Below, piece after piece: positions 16,975 to 25,600 of a DNA stretch of 64,000 nucleotides. Position numbers and translations under genes: made by a program. Numbering within the stretch: the first letter of the stretch is position 1; each line of letters opens with the position of its first letter. The stretch is from Flavobacterium solisilvae (lineage in GTDB: Bacteria; Bacteroidota; Bacteroidia; Flavobacteriales; Flavobacteriaceae), in contig NZ_JAAMPT010000208.1 in assembly GCF_012911605.1 (NCBI RefSeq), forward strand, positions 248,001 through 312,000, given 5' to 3'. A model generated the notes under the pieces. The model did not search any database. It was not told the DNA's origin and worked only from the letters and a program-made list of their open reading frames with translations.

Positions 16975-18321
16975 TTATTCTGGATCGTTCATTTTAAACG
17001 TTTCCATGAATTTTGTTGTATAATTTCCAGCAACATAATCGGGTTCATCCATCAATTGTCTGTGGAATGGAATAGTTGTTTTAATTCCTTCAATATAAAA
17101 TTCGTCCAAAGCGCGTTTCATTTTGCTAATTGCTTCTTCTCTAGTTTGAGCAGTAGTAATCAATTTTGCAATCATAGAATCATAGTTTGGCGGAATAGTA
17201 TAACCAGCATAAACGTGAGTATCAAGACGAACGCCGTGTCCACCTGGTGCATGTAATACTGTAATCTTTCCTGGTGAAGGACGAAAATCGTTATATGGAT
17301 CTTCGGCATTGATACGACATTCGATTGAGTGTAATTGTGGTAAATAGTTTTTACCCGAAATTGGCACTCCAGCAGCAACTAATATCTGCTCACGAATTAA
17401 ATCATAATCAATAACTTGCTCTGTAATTGGGTGTTCTACTTGGATACGAGTATTCATTTCCATAAAGTAGAAATTACGGTGTTTGTCAACCAAAAATTCA
17501 ACTGTTCCAGCACCTTCATATTTAATGTATTCGGCAGCTTTTACAGCAGCTTCCCCCATTTTAGTACGCAATTCATCCGTCATGAATGGAGAAGGAGTTT
17601 CTTCGGTTAATTTTTGATGACGACGTTGAACAGAACAATCTCTTTCCGATAAGTGACACGCTTTTCCATAAGAATCACCAACCACTTGAATTTCGATATG
17701 TCTTGGTTCTTCGATAAGTTTTTCCATGTACATACCGTCATTTCCAAAAGCTGCTGCAGCTTCTTGACGTGCACTTTCCCATGCTTTTTCAAGCTCTTCT
17801 TCTTTCCAAATAGCGCGCATTCCTTTTCCACCACCACCAGCAGTAGCTTTCATCATTACTGGATAACCAATTTCTTTGGCTACTTTTTTGGCTTGTTCAA
17901 AATCTTCTAAAATTCCTTCAGAACCTGGAACACATGGAACGCCAGCTTCAATCATAGTCGATTTTGCTGTTGCTTTGTCTCCCATTTTGTCAATCATTTC
18001 TGGCGAAGCACCAATAAATTTGATACCATGTTCTTGACAAATTTTTGAAAATTTAGCATTTTCAGAAAGGAAACCATAACCTGGATGGATTGCATCTGCG
18101 TTAGTAATTTCAGCAGCAGCAATGACATTTGACATTTTTAAGTATGAGTCTTTACTTGGTGCTGGACCAATACAAACGGCTTCGTCAGCAAATTTTACGT
18201 GTAAACTTTCTGCATCGGCAGTAGAATAAACGGCTACGGTTTTGATGCCCATTTCACGACAAGTACGAATTACACGTAGTGCAATTTCGCCTCTATTGGC
18301 AATTAATATTTTTTTAAACAT
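16975..18321 (-). CDS. accC: Acetyl-CoA carboxylase biotin carboxylase subunit
   Basis: 448 residues, the normal length. The subunit uses ATP and bicarbonate to carboxylate biotin on AccB in the first step of fatty-acid synthesis. It begins [20 protein letters not shown], followed by the ATP-grasp glycine-rich loop [12 protein letters not shown] near residue 160, HIEIQVVGD near 210, and the catalytic [14 protein letters not shown] near 290. It follows accB and fabH on the same strand, so the operon joins carboxylation with initiation of chain synthesis. A palindromic stretch lies in the roughly 100 bases between accB and accC. Confidence 0.97.
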   Translation of the reverse strand: MFKKILIANRGEIALRVIRTCREMGIKTVAVYSTADAESLHVKFADEAVCIGPAPSKDSYLKMSNVIAAAEITNADAIHPGYGFLSENAKFSKICQEHGIKFIGASPEMIDKMGDKATAKSTMIEAGVPCVPGSEGILEDFEQAKKVAKEIGYPVMMKATAGGGGKGMRAIWKEEELEKAWESARQEAAAAFGNDGMYMEKLIEEPRHIEIQVVGDSYGKACHLSERDCSVQRRHQKLTEETPSPFMTDELRTKMGEAAVKAAEYIKYEGAGTVEFLVDKHRNFYFMEMNTRIQVEHPITEQVIDYDLIREQILVAAGVPISGKNYLPQLHSIECRINAEDPYNDFRPSPGKITVLHAPGGHGVRLDTHVYAGYTIPPNYDSMIAKLITTAQTREEAISKMKRALDEFYIEGIKTTIPFHRQLMDEPDYVAGNYTTKFMETFKMNDPE

Positions 18322-18351
18322 AATTTTGTAATTAGATAATTAGACCATTCT

Positions 18352-18420
18352 GATTTTAGAATTTAGAATTTAGAATTCAGAAAAACTGAATACTTCTAAT
18401 TTCAAATTTCTAACTTCTAA
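18352..18420. repeat. Imperfect palindrome between accB and accC
   Basis: Tandem TTAGAATTTAGAATTTAGAA on the left mirrors TTCTAATTTCAAATTTCTAACTTCTAA on the right in shorter, imperfect blocks, around ATTCAGAAAAACTGAAT. It is low-complexity and intergenic. Related material (ATTAGATTTCGGATTTTAGAT) lies near 42270. Confidence 0.4.
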
Positions 18421-18424
18421 CTTA

Positions 18425-18907
18425 TTATGATGGATCAACTAAGAATAAAGGTTGGTCAAATTCTACTGGCGACATATCGTCAACCAATATTTTTACAATT
18501 TTACCTGTAACTTCTGCTTCGATTTCGTTGAATAATTTCATAGCTTCAACAACACATAAAACATCACCTTTACCTATTGAAGCACCAACTTCTACAAATG
18601 GAGCTTTGTCTGGAGATGGTTTTCTGTAGAAAGTTCCAATCATTGGGGATTTTATAGTAATGTATTTTGAAGTGTCATCGGCTGGAGCAGCAGGTGTTGC
18701 TGGCGCAGCAGGAGCAACTGGAGCTGCGGCAACTGGAGCAGCAATGGCTTGTTGCATTGGTGCTTGTTGTACATAAGTAATATCAGGAGTATTTCCTTCT
18801 AACGTAGTTCTAATAGTGATTTTAACATCGCCTGTTTCCAATTTTACTTCGGCTACGCCAGAATTGGATACAAATTTGATCAGGTTTTGAATTTCTTTTA
18901 AATCCAT
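18425..18907 (-). CDS. accB: Biotin carboxyl carrier protein of acetyl-CoA carboxylase
   Basis: 160 residues, the normal size for BCCP. An N-terminal helical domain (1-45) is followed by an Ala/Pro-rich flexible linker (50-76) and a biotinyl domain (80-160). The biotin attachment lysine is Lys124 in EAMKLFNE. The domain swings carboxybiotin between AccC and the carboxyltransferase. It lies between fabH (22 bases upstream) and accC. Confidence 0.97.
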   Translation of the reverse strand: MDLKEIQNLIKFVSNSGVAEVKLETGDVKITIRTTLEGNTPDITYVQQAPMQQAIAAPVAAAPVAPAAPATPAAPADDTSKYITIKSPMIGTFYRKPSPDKAPFVEVGASIGKGDVLCVVEAMKLFNEIEAEVTGKIVKILVDDMSPVEFDQPLFLVDPS

Positions 18908-18929
18908 AATTAGGTAGTTTAAATTAGTT

Positions 18930-19928
18930 TTATTGTTTGTTATAAGCCCATTTTAGGTAGATTGATCCCCAAGTGAAACCACCACCAAATGCGGCAAAAA
19001 TTAAATTATCTCCTTTTTTTAGTTTGTCTTCAAAATCGTGAAGAAGTAATGGTAATGTTGCTGAAGTTGTATTACCATATCTATGGATATTAACTAATAC
19101 TTTTTCTTCGTCTAATCCCATTCTGTTTGCGGTAGCATCAATAATTCTTTTGTTAGCTTGATGTGCTAGTAACCAGCTTACATCATCTTTGGTTAAATTA
19201 TTGCGCTCCATAATTTTTTCGCTTACATCTGCCATTCCTGAAACGGCATATTTGAATACAGTTTTACCGTCTTGAAATACAAAATGTTGTCCGTTTTCTA
19301 CTGTTTCAATTGATGGAGGAAGGATTGATCCACCAGCGTCAATTTTCAAATATTCTCTTCCAATTCCGTCGCTTTTTAAGAACTCGTCTTGAAGTCCAAG
19401 TCCTTCGTGATTTGGTTCAAATAAAACGGCTCCTGCGCCATCACCAAAAATAATGCAAGTTGCTCTATCTGTGTAATCTATAATAGAAGACATTTTGTCG
19501 GCACCAATTAAAAGTACTTTTTTGTATCTGCCTGATTGAACATAAGCTGCTGCAGTTGACATTCCATATAAAAAGCTTGAACATGCTGCTTGTAAATCGT
19601 AAGCAAAAGCATTGGTTGCGCCAATTTGTGTTGCTACATAAACGCCTGTTGAAGCTACTGGCATATCAGGTGTTGCAGTTGCCATGATGATTAAATCTAT
19701 TTCTTCGGGATTGATATTTGCTTTAGAAATTAGATTTTGAGCGGCTTTAATTGCCATATAAGAAGTTCCTTTTCCTTTTTCTTTTAAAAGTCTTCTTTCT
19801 TTGATTCCAGTACGAGATGTAATCCATTCGTCATTGGTATCAACCATAGTTTCCAGTACTTGGTTTGAGAGTACAAATTCTGGAACATATGCTCCAACTG
19901 CGGTAATTGCGGCTGTTATTGTAGTCAT
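18930..19928 (-). CDS. fabH: 3-oxoacyl-ACP synthase III
   Basis: 332 residues, full length. KAS III condenses acetyl-CoA (or branched acyl-CoA) with malonyl-ACP to begin fatty-acid chains. The catalytic cysteine is Cys116 in [11 protein letters not shown]; the histidine lies in [10 protein letters not shown] and the asparagine in [10 protein letters not shown], completing the Cys-His-Asn triad. It heads the fabH-accB-accC unit and follows rpmF after a terminator, in the conserved order yceD-rpmF-fabH. Use of branched primers, which gives the iso fatty acids common in Flavobacterium, is possible but cannot be read here. Confidence 0.96.
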   Translation of the reverse strand: MTTITAAITAVGAYVPEFVLSNQVLETMVDTNDEWITSRTGIKERRLLKEKGKGTSYMAIKAAQNLISKANINPEEIDLIIMATATPDMPVASTGVYVATQIGATNAFAYDLQAACSSFLYGMSTAAAYVQSGRYKKVLLIGADKMSSIIDYTDRATCIIFGDGAGAVLFEPNHEGLGLQDEFLKSDGIGREYLKIDAGGSILPPSIETVENGQHFVFQDGKTVFKYAVSGMADVSEKIMERNNLTKDDVSWLLAHQANKRIIDATANRMGLDEEKVLVNIHRYGNTTSATLPLLLHDFEDKLKKGDNLIFAAFGGGFTWGSIYLKWAYNKQ

Positions 19929-20039
19929 AAAAATGGTGTTTTTCTCTTCAAATTTTTTGATTTGAAAAGTTGTGGAAATTACAAAATTTTTTTTACCTAA
20001 CGTTGTTAGATTTCGATATTTTTAAAATTTATAAAAACA

Positions 20040-20066
20040 AAAAACTCCCACCAATAGTGAGAGTTT
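20040..20066 (-). terminator. Terminator after rpmF
   Basis: On the minus strand AAACTCTCAC pairs with GTGGGAGTTT (one G-T pair) around a short loop, followed by T residues. It ends the pdxA/yceD-rpmF transcript ahead of fabH. Confidence 0.7.
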
Positions 20067-20085
20067 GTTTTGTAAAAAACTTTAA

Positions 20086-20280
20086 TTAAGCAACAGCTAC
20101 TGATTTATCAATAACTACTTGTCCTCTGTAATACATTTTACCTTCATGCCAGTAAGCTCTGTGGTATAAATGTGCTTCTCCAGTTACTGGGCATGTTGCA
20201 ATTTGAGCAACAGTTGCTTTATAGTGAGTTCTTCTTTTGTCTCTTCTAGTTTTCGAGGTTTTTCTCTTAGGATGTGCCAT
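20086..20280 (-). CDS. rpmF: 50S ribosomal protein L32
   Basis: 64 residues, beginning [17 protein letters not shown], the typical basic L32 N-terminus, then a single cysteine in [21 protein letters not shown]. The four-cysteine zinc site of some L32 proteins is absent, as is usual in this phylum. It lies nine bases after yceD and before a terminator and fabH. Confidence 0.97.
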   Translation of the reverse strand: MAHPKRKTSKTRRDKRRTHYKATVAQIATCPVTGEAHLYHRAYWHEGKMYYRGQVVIDKSVAVA

Positions 20281-20289
20281 TTTACTATA

Positions 20290-20832
20290 TTATTTATCCG
20301 TTAACAGGTTTTTTAATTTGTCCCAACGTGGGTCAATATTTTCTTCTTTATTATCTTCTTTTTTACTGTCTTTAACTTGAATTGCGTTTAGTTTTTCTAA
20401 AGCTTCTGATTTTAATGTGCCGTCTTTAACTCCTGGATGTATTCTCTTGTGTGGAATAGAAAGCGCAATCATTTCATAAATATATTGCGACAAATCTATT
20501 TGATGTTCACCATGTGGTAAAATTAATAACTCTTCATTATCGTTATTAAATTCATCTCCAAATTGAACTACTAATTTTAATTTTCCTTTTATTGGTAAAT
20601 CAAAACTTTCTCCAGTCAAATCACAAGGTACGTTTACTGTTCCTTTGTGTTTAAAGCTAACTTCGAGCATGGTTGTCTTTTTTTCTAAAACAACATCTAC
20701 TTTAATATCGCAATGCTCGAACTCATCAAAACCAAATTCATCAAAGAACTTCTTACTAATTTGAAAATCAAATTGATGCTTTCCTATTTTTAATCCTATG
20801 AAAGGTATTAAATACTCATGGGTACTTTTCAT
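20290..20832 (-). CDS. yceD: YceD/DUF177 family protein
   Basis: About 180 residues from the ATG at 20832. The longer frame starts at a TTG at 20853, which is less likely. DUF177 proteins have a conserved Cys-x-C-type or Cys-x-x motif and are linked with L32 and 23S rRNA accumulation. Here VPCDLTGESFDLPIKGKLKLVVQFGDEF is the core, and an acidic C-terminus (DSKKEDNKEENIDPRWDKLKNLL) carries the family's final WDKLKNL motif. Position directly upstream of rpmF is the typical arrangement and supports the call. Confidence 0.9.
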   Translation of the reverse strand: MKSTHEYLIPFIGLKIGKHQFDFQISKKFFDEFGFDEFEHCDIKVDVVLEKKTTMLEVSFKHKGTVNVPCDLTGESFDLPIKGKLKLVVQFGDEFNNDNEELLILPHGEHQIDLSQYIYEMIALSIPHKRIHPGVKDGTLKSEALEKLNAIQVKDSKKEDNKEENIDPRWDKLKNLLTDK

Positions 20833-20917
20833 CTCAACAACAATTTTCCTCAAATATTCAGGAGTGCAAAGATATAAAATTATTGCAATTCCAATAATCT
20901 TATCAACATTTTTTTGT

Positions 20918-21964
20918 TTATAATTGCTTTTCCTTTGTTTTTAAGGGGTTTTTACTGATTTCTTGGTGTGATAATCTTGAATTATAGACATCAATTGCTA
21001 AATAAACAGCTTCTCTAAACGAATTATGGTCGGCGATTCCTTTTCCTGCAATGTCAAATGCAGTTCCGTGATCGGGCGAAGTTCTTATTTTATTCAAACC
21101 AGCGGTATAATTTACGCCATTACCAAACGATAATGTTTTGAATGGAATTAATCCTTGGTCATGATAGGTTGCTATAATGGCATCGTATTTTTCATATTGA
21201 CCGCTACCAAAAAAACCATCGGCTGGAAATGGACCAAAAACCAATTTTCCTTTGTCAAATAGTTTTTTAATGGTTGGTTTCAAAACTTTGTCGTCTTCAT
21301 TTCCAATAACTCCATTATCACCAGCATGAGGATTTAGCGCTAAAACCGCAATTTTTGGTTTATTTATGCTAAAATCCTGAACCAATGTTTGATGAATAAC
21401 GTTGATTTTTTTGATGATTAACTCTTCGGTTAGTTTTTTGGCAACTTCGTTTACTGGAATGTGATCGGTCATTAAACCTACTCTTAAATTATCTTGAACC
21501 ATAAGCATTAATGCATCGCCTTCCAGTTCTTTATCAAGATAATCAGTATGTCCAGGGAATTTAAAATCTTCCGATTGGATGTTGTATTTGTTTATTGGAG
21601 CTGTGACTAAAACGTCAATTTGACCTTCTTTTAATGCTTTTGTTGCCGCAAAAAATGATTTTATGGCATACTTCCCAACGTTATCATCGTTTTTACCAAA
21701 ATTCAAATCAACGCCTTCTCGCCAAACGTTTAGAACATTTATTTTTCCAATAACAATTTGGTCAAGTTTGTCAATTCCGTGAAGTTGTGCCGTTAATTCA
21801 AGGTTTTTTTTGATGAACGAAAGGATTTTTACATTAGCAAAAATTACAGGTGTACACAATTCTAACATTCTAGTATCTTCAAATGTTTTAAGAATAATTT
21901 CACTCCCAATTCCATTCAAATCTCCAACTGAAATCCCTACAATTATATTTTCTGCTTTTTTCAT
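20918..21964 (-). CDS. pdxA: 4-hydroxythreonine-4-phosphate dehydrogenase
   Basis: 348 residues. PdxA oxidises 4-phosphohydroxy-L-threonine with NAD+ in pyridoxal 5'-phosphate synthesis. Family signatures visible are GDLNGIGSEI near the N-terminus, the metal-binding GHTDYL near 138, LALNPHAGDNGVIG near 210, and YHDQGLIPFK near 265, whose histidine binds the metal. The C-terminus GTAFDIAGKGIADHNSF is also typical. It is the first gene of the minus-strand run toward yceD-rpmF, divergent from ribE, with a TAnnTTTG box in the 59-base gap. Confidence 0.96.
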   Translation of the reverse strand: MKKAENIIVGISVGDLNGIGSEIILKTFEDTRMLELCTPVIFANVKILSFIKKNLELTAQLHGIDKLDQIVIGKINVLNVWREGVDLNFGKNDDNVGKYAIKSFFAATKALKEGQIDVLVTAPINKYNIQSEDFKFPGHTDYLDKELEGDALMLMVQDNLRVGLMTDHIPVNEVAKKLTEELIIKKINVIHQTLVQDFSINKPKIAVLALNPHAGDNGVIGNEDDKVLKPTIKKLFDKGKLVFGPFPADGFFGSGQYEKYDAIIATYHDQGLIPFKTLSFGNGVNYTAGLNKIRTSPDHGTAFDIAGKGIADHNSFREAVYLAIDVYNSRLSHQEISKNPLKTKEKQL

Positions 21965-21987
21965 AAGAAAGGCACGTTATTTATCGC

Positions 21988-22008
21988 TAATTTTGAGGTG
22001 CAAATTTA
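21988..22008. promoter_or_regulatory. Divergent promoters pdxA / ribE
   Basis: Rightward TAATTTTG at 21988-21995 precedes ribE. Leftward TAAATTTG (complement of 22001-22008) precedes pdxA. The boxes are only five bases apart, so the two promoters probably compete for polymerase. Confidence 0.5.
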
Positions 22009-22023
22009 GTAAAATAAAAGACA

Positions 22024-22614
22024 ATGTTTACAGGAATTATTGAAACCCTCGGAATTATAAAAGATATTCAAAAAGAAGGAGATAATCTTCACATCACAAT
22101 AACTTCTTCAATAACCAATGAGTTGAAAATTGATCAAAGTGTTGCGCACAATGGTGTTTGTTTGACGGTTGTAGCAATTTCAGGCGATGAATATACAGTT
22201 ACAGCAATTAAGGAAACGATTTTAAAAACCAATTTAGCTGAGTGGAAAGTTGGTAATATTGTAAATCTTGAACGAGCGATGAAACTTGGTGATAGACTTG
22301 ATGGTCATATCGTTCAAGGTCATGTTGATCAAACAGGTGAATGTATTTCTATAGAAGAAGCTAATGGAAGTTGGTATTTTACTTTTAAATATGATAGAAA
22401 ATTGAACAATATAACTATAGAAAAAGGTTCGATAACAATAAATGGTGTTAGTTTAACCGTTTTAAATTCAAAAGATGATGAATTTAGCGTGGCAATAATT
22501 CCCTATACTTTTGAACATACAAATTTTAAAGATTTTACAATAGGTACTAAAATTAACTTAGAATTTGATGTAATTGGTAAGTATGTTTCAAGATTATATT
22601 TGCAAAATTCTTGA
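22024..22614 (+). CDS. ribE: Riboflavin synthase, alpha subunit
   Basis: 196 residues, normal length. It converts two 6,7-dimethyl-8-ribityllumazine molecules to riboflavin. It begins MFTGIIETLGII, the invariant family N-terminus, and has two lumazine-binding repeats (1-95 and 96-190). Characteristic segments are VAHNGVCLTVV, GDRLDGHIVQGHVDQTG and SITINGVSLTV. It is monocistronic, ending at a strong hairpin shared with the next, convergent gene. Confidence 0.97.
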   Translation: MFTGIIETLGIIKDIQKEGDNLHITITSSITNELKIDQSVAHNGVCLTVVAISGDEYTVTAIKETILKTNLAEWKVGNIVNLERAMKLGDRLDGHIVQGHVDQTGECISIEEANGSWYFTFKYDRKLNNITIEKGSITINGVSLTVLNSKDDEFSVAIIPYTFEHTNFKDFTIGTKINLEFDVIGKYVSRLYLQNS

Positions 22615-22629
22615 ATTTTGAAATAAAAA

Positions 22630-22655
22630 AGCGTCTAGTTCAACTAGACGCTTTT
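22630..22655. terminator. Bidirectional terminator overlapping a coding end
   Basis: AGCGTCTAGTT pairs with AACTAGACGCT, a perfect 11-bp palindrome, followed by T runs. The stop codon of the minus-strand small protein (22640-22642) lies at the tip of the stem, so the terminator encodes that protein's last residues. Confidence 0.85.
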
Positions 22656-22864
22656 TGTTTATTTAAGGTGTAAATTTTGTAAACTCCAAAAGCTAATGAG
22701 ATTAGTAACAATACAAAAATCCCGCTATCAATAGGTGTTCCCGGTGGTCCAGGAGGTGTTCCTTGTGGCGGTGGCGGTGGCGTTGTTGGTCCGCCAATGA
22801 CGATATAAGGCAACAAAAAAAGCGCTGCAAAAGTCAGTGTAAATTTATTTGGGACAAATCTCAT
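22640..22864 (-). CDS. Small proline-rich single-membrane-span protein
   Basis: About 74 residues from the ATG at 22864, giving MRFVPNKFTLTFAALFLLP; the longer frame adds nine unlikely residues. An N-terminal hydrophobic export segment is followed by PTTPPPPPQGTPPGPPG, then PIDSGIFVLLLISLAFGVYK and a Lys-rich tail. The pattern proline-rich stretch, PIDxG, hydrophobic helix and short basic tail is common in very small flavobacterial proteins and in C-terminal tails of larger ones, where it looks like a membrane anchor. Function unknown. Confidence 0.75.
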   Translation of the reverse strand: MRFVPNKFTLTFAALFLLPYIVIGGPTTPPPPPQGTPPGPPGTPIDSGIFVLLLISLAFGVYKIYTLNKQKASS

Positions 22865-23019
22865 GGCGGTAAAAGTATAAAAAAAATCCAATCTGAAAAA
22901 TTAATTGACGATATTATCGATAAAATTAATGAAATGTTAAACTTACAAAGTTTATTTGAAGTTGAAAAACAGCTTTTATGATTAAGTAATTTTTTACAAA
23001 AAAAATAATTTTATAAAAA

Positions 23020-23047
23020 AAAAGACTTCAATTTTGAAGTCTTTTTT
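23020..23047 (-). terminator. Terminator after CAU tRNA
   Basis: AAAGACTTCAA pairs with TTGAAGTCTTT, with A/T runs on both sides. It lies just downstream of the minus-strand tRNA. Confidence 0.8.
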
Positions 23048-23049
23048 TG

Positions 23050-23123
23050 TGGTCCCACTTGGGCTCGAACCAAGGACCACCTGATTATGAGTCAGGTGCT
23101 CTAACCAACTGAGCTATAGGACC
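23050..23123 (-). tRNA. tRNA with CAU anticodon (Met or Ile2)
   Basis: A 74-base cloverleaf on the minus strand. The acceptor pairs GGTCCTA/TGGGACC; the D-arm is TAGCTCAGTTGGTTAGAGC; the anticodon stem is CCTGA/TCAGG with loop CTCATAA; the T-loop is GGTTCGAGCC. The anticodon CAU could be elongator methionine or the lysidine-modified isoleucine tRNA. I cannot separate them with confidence. CCA is not encoded. Confidence 0.93.
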
Positions 23124-23221
23124 ATTTTTTACTGATTTTTTAATCAGTAAAACTCAAACACAGCAGTTGCTTTATTTGAGGTTGCAATATTACTATTATT
23201 TTTTTTTCGTTGCAACTATTT

Positions 23222-23623
23222 TTATTGTATTTCTTGGCAAAGTTCAATTAACACGCCATTTGTACCTTTTGGATGCAAGAATGCAACGAGTTTATTGTCG
23301 GCGCCTTTTTTTGGAATTTCGTTTAAAACGGTGAAGCCTTCTTTTTTTAATCGTTCTATTTCGGATATTATATTTTCAACGTCAAAAGCGATATGGTGAA
23401 TGCCTTCGCCTTTTTTTTCTATGAATTTTGCTATTGGACTATATTCATTTGTGGCTTCGAGGAGTTCGATTTTGTTTGGTCCGTTCATGAAAAAAGACGT
23501 TTTTACGCCTTCGCTGGCAACTTCTTCTTCTTTGTATGGTGGATTTCCGAATAGTTTTTCAAAAAGTAAATTGGAAGTTTCTAAGTTTTTTACGGCTATT
23601 CCTATATGTTCTATTTTTCTCAT
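23222..23623 (-). CDS. mce: Methylmalonyl-CoA epimerase
   Basis: 133 residues of the vicinal-oxygen-chelate fold, normal length. It begins MRKIEHIGIAVKNLE, with a metal-binding histidine (His6), and contains EGIHHIAFDVENI with another histidine and HPKGTNGVLIELCQ with the C-terminal glutamate. It interconverts (S)- and (R)-methylmalonyl-CoA between propionyl-CoA carboxylase and methylmalonyl-CoA mutase. Divergent from rbfA. No pathway partners lie nearby. Confidence 0.94.
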   Translation of the reverse strand: MRKIEHIGIAVKNLETSNLLFEKLFGNPPYKEEEVASEGVKTSFFMNGPNKIELLEATNEYSPIAKFIEKKGEGIHHIAFDVENIISEIERLKKEGFTVLNEIPKKGADNKLVAFLHPKGTNGVLIELCQEIQ

Positions 23624-23693
23624 GATTTTTTCTTTAACCGCAAAGTTCGCAAAGTTTTTCGCAAAGTTTACAAATTGGCTATGGTTTTTTCTT

Positions 23694-23804
23694 TAGCCCC
23701 GATTGTAGTGGAAATCAATTTTGTCAAAGTTAGAAACTTTGACAAAGTTATTGTAACGAAAAGCGGGAAAAGGGTTTATAAATTTGCCAAAAGTTTCGCT
23801 CCTA
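23694..23804 (+). ncRNA. Structured intergenic element, copy 2 (rbfA leader region)
   Basis: Starts TAGCCCCGATTGTAGTGG, has a perfect central hairpin (GTCAAAGTT AGA AACTTTGAC, 23723-23743 region), then TTGTAACGAAAAGCGGGAAA, and ends TTTCGCTCCTAAA. The ends align with copy 1, and the right part aligns base for base over long blocks with the reverse complement of copy 3 (ATTGTAACGAAAAGC, TTTCGCTCCT). It lies 35 bases upstream of rbfA. Confidence 0.5.
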
Positions 23805-23827
23805 AAGATTATGAAACTTTAAAATTG

Positions 23828-23835
23828 TATTTTTG
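23828..23835 (+). promoter_or_regulatory. -7 box adjoining rbfA start
   Basis: TATTTTTG matches TAnnTTTG and ends only four bases before the ATG at 23840, so the transcript may be nearly leaderless. It also supports the short start for rbfA. Confidence 0.45.
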
Positions 23836-23839
23836 CACG

Positions 23840-24232
23840 ATGGAAACGAATAGACAGAAAAAAATTGGCAGTGTGCTTCAAAAGGATTTGGTAGATATTC
23901 TGCAAGGTGAAGTGCGTAAAAATGGAATTACAAACTTGGTAATTTCGGTTTCAAAAGTGAGTGTGACGACTGATTTATCTATTGCGAAGGTATATTTGAG
24001 TGTTTTTCCACAGGATAAAGCTAAGGATTTGCTGGAAGCTGTGAAAACGAATGCGCCGTTGATTAAACATGATTTGGCGCAGCGCGTGAAGCTTCAGTTG
24101 AGAAAAGTTCCGAATTTGGCTTTTTATATTGATGATTCATTGGATTATATTGAAAAGATTGATAATGCTTTGTCGGGCAAAGAAAATCCTATTGAAAATA
24201 GAGAACTTTTAGAAAAACGCAAGAAATTTTAA
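23840..24232 (+). CDS. rbfA: 30S ribosome-binding factor A
   Basis: 130 residues from METNRQKKIGSVLQKDLVDILQ, the proper family start. A longer open frame to the left reads through the structured element and is not real protein. RbfA binds 30S subunits and helps 16S 5'-end maturation. The single KH-like domain is visible: VSVTTDLSIAKVYLSVFP in the middle and the family motif RKVPNLAFYIDDSLDYIEKID near the C-terminus. The next gene, a LolC/E-type permease, starts one base after the stop. Confidence 0.95.
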   Translation: METNRQKKIGSVLQKDLVDILQGEVRKNGITNLVISVSKVSVTTDLSIAKVYLSVFPQDKAKDLLEAVKTNAPLIKHDLAQRVKLQLRKVPNLAFYIDDSLDYIEKIDNALSGKENPIENRELLEKRKKF

Positions 24233-24233
24233 G

Positions 24234-25433
24234 TTGAATTTTCCGCTTTACATAGCCAAACGCTACCTTTTTAGTAAGAGTAAAAATAATGCTATCAATA
24301 TTATTACCGGAATTGCTTCGGTGGGAATTATTGTGGGTACGATGGCTTTGTTTGTGGTTTTGTCGGTTTTTAGTGGTTTGCGGGATTTTAGTTTGTCTTT
24401 TTCTAATGATTTTGATCCTGATTTGAAGGTAAATCCTGTTTCGGGGAAATCATTTTATATTTCTGCAAATCAGGAGAACGAAATCAAGAAAATTGAAGGC
24501 GTTGTTTCGTATAGTAAAGTGATTGAGGAACGAGTGCTTTTTTATTTTGATGGAAAAGAACAAGTAACTTATTTAAAAGGTGTTGACGAGAATTTTACTA
24601 AAACTAATCTTGTTGCCGATAATCTTTTTAATGGTCAATGGTTGAGAAAAGACACGTATCAAGTGGTTGTTGGTTATGGAATTTCGGAGAAATTATCGTT
24701 AGGGCTTTTTGATTTCAATAATCCGTTTGAGGTTTATGTGCCCAAAAAAGGAAAAGGTGTTATCGAAAGCGAAGCCGAAGCTTTTAATAAATCGGCGTTG
24801 ATTCCGGTTGGGATTTATGCTGTAAGTGAAGATTTGGATAGTAAATATGTTTTTTGTGATTTGTCTTTGGCACAAGAATTATTGGAATATGAACCAAATC
24901 AAGTCTCGGGGATTGAAATCAAAACAAAACCTGAAGTTAGCGAAAGCAAAATCATCGAAAAAATAAATACCATTTTTGACGGAAAAACCGAAGTAAAAAA
25001 TCGTGCGCAACAAAACGCAACGTTATATAAAATGCTGAATACCGAAAATATTGCGGTGTATTTAATCTTTACTTTAGTGATTATCATTGCGCTTTTCAAT
25101 TTAATTGGAGCTTTGATAATGATGATTTTGGATAAAAAATCCAATTTGAAAACGTTGTTTAATTTGGGTTCGGAAATTCAAGATTTAAAAAAAATATTTC
25201 TGCTTCAAGGAACGTTGCTTAGCGTTTTAGGTGGAATTATTGGATTGGTTTTAGGAATTATAGTTGTGTTAATTCAACAAAAATTCCAACTAATTATGAT
25301 TACCAAAACATTGCCTTATCCGGTTATTTTTGGATTTAAAAATGTATTAATTGTTTTCGTAACAATCGTTATTCTCGGGTTTTTGGCAAGTTTAATTGCT
25401 AGTAGTCGTGTTTCCAAGAAATTATTGGAATAA
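24234..25433 (+). CDS. LolC/E-type ABC transporter permease
   Basis: 399 residues. It starts at TTG (24234), one base after the rbfA stop; MNFPLYIAKRYLFSKSKNNAI is the conserved family N-terminus. There is one membrane segment near 25-50, a large periplasmic domain (50-265), and three C-terminal segments near 272-300, 318-345 and 365-390: the FtsX/MacB-like topology. Such permeases extract lipoproteins from the inner membrane with a LolD ATPase, which is encoded elsewhere. Coupling to rbfA is typical of Flavobacteriaceae. Family assignment is firm, exact substrate inferred. Confidence 0.88.
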   Translation: MNFPLYIAKRYLFSKSKNNAINIITGIASVGIIVGTMALFVVLSVFSGLRDFSLSFSNDFDPDLKVNPVSGKSFYISANQENEIKKIEGVVSYSKVIEERVLFYFDGKEQVTYLKGVDENFTKTNLVADNLFNGQWLRKDTYQVVVGYGISEKLSLGLFDFNNPFEVYVPKKGKGVIESEAEAFNKSALIPVGIYAVSEDLDSKYVFCDLSLAQELLEYEPNQVSGIEIKTKPEVSESKIIEKINTIFDGKTEVKNRAQQNATLYKMLNTENIAVYLIFTLVIIIALFNLIGALIMMILDKKSNLKTLFNLGSEIQDLKKIFLLQGTLLSVLGGIIGLVLGIIVVLIQQKFQLIMITKTLPYPVIFGFKNVLIVFVTIVILGFLASLIASSRVSKKLLE

Positions 25434-25436
25434 GAA

Positions 25437-25590
25437 TTTTACACGAATTTCACCAATTTACACGAATTAATTTTACGCTTTTTATTTCACGAACCTCATA
25501 AAACGTCGAAGTGATTTTTATGTTTTTTTAAATTTCGTGAAATTTTTCACACACTCAGAATTTGTGCAAATTCGTGAAATTCGTGTGAAA
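25437..25590. repeat. Long palindromic repeat (CACGAATTTCAC type)
   Basis: The left arm ACACGAATTTCACCAATTT is mirrored by the right arm AAATTCGTGAAATTCGTGT. An inner pair (ATTTCACGAA near 25484 and TTCGTGAAAT near 25542) nests inside. The same arms recur at 40519. It lies between the convergent permease and dusB genes and could fold as a long hairpin in either RNA. Confidence 0.65.
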
Positions 25591-25600
25591 AAACTAAAAA

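Noticed and set aside
22763..22981. Plus-strand frame ending SEKLIDDIIDKINEML
   Set aside because: Its first part is the antisense of the proline-rich codons (giving repeated Trp/Arg), and no promoter or terminator supports it. The last 30 codons look protein-like but lack their own start.
23606..23839. N-terminal extension of rbfA by 78 codons
   Set aside because: It translates a structured element and low-complexity repeats, and the family starts at METNRQKK; a promoter box adjoins the ATG.
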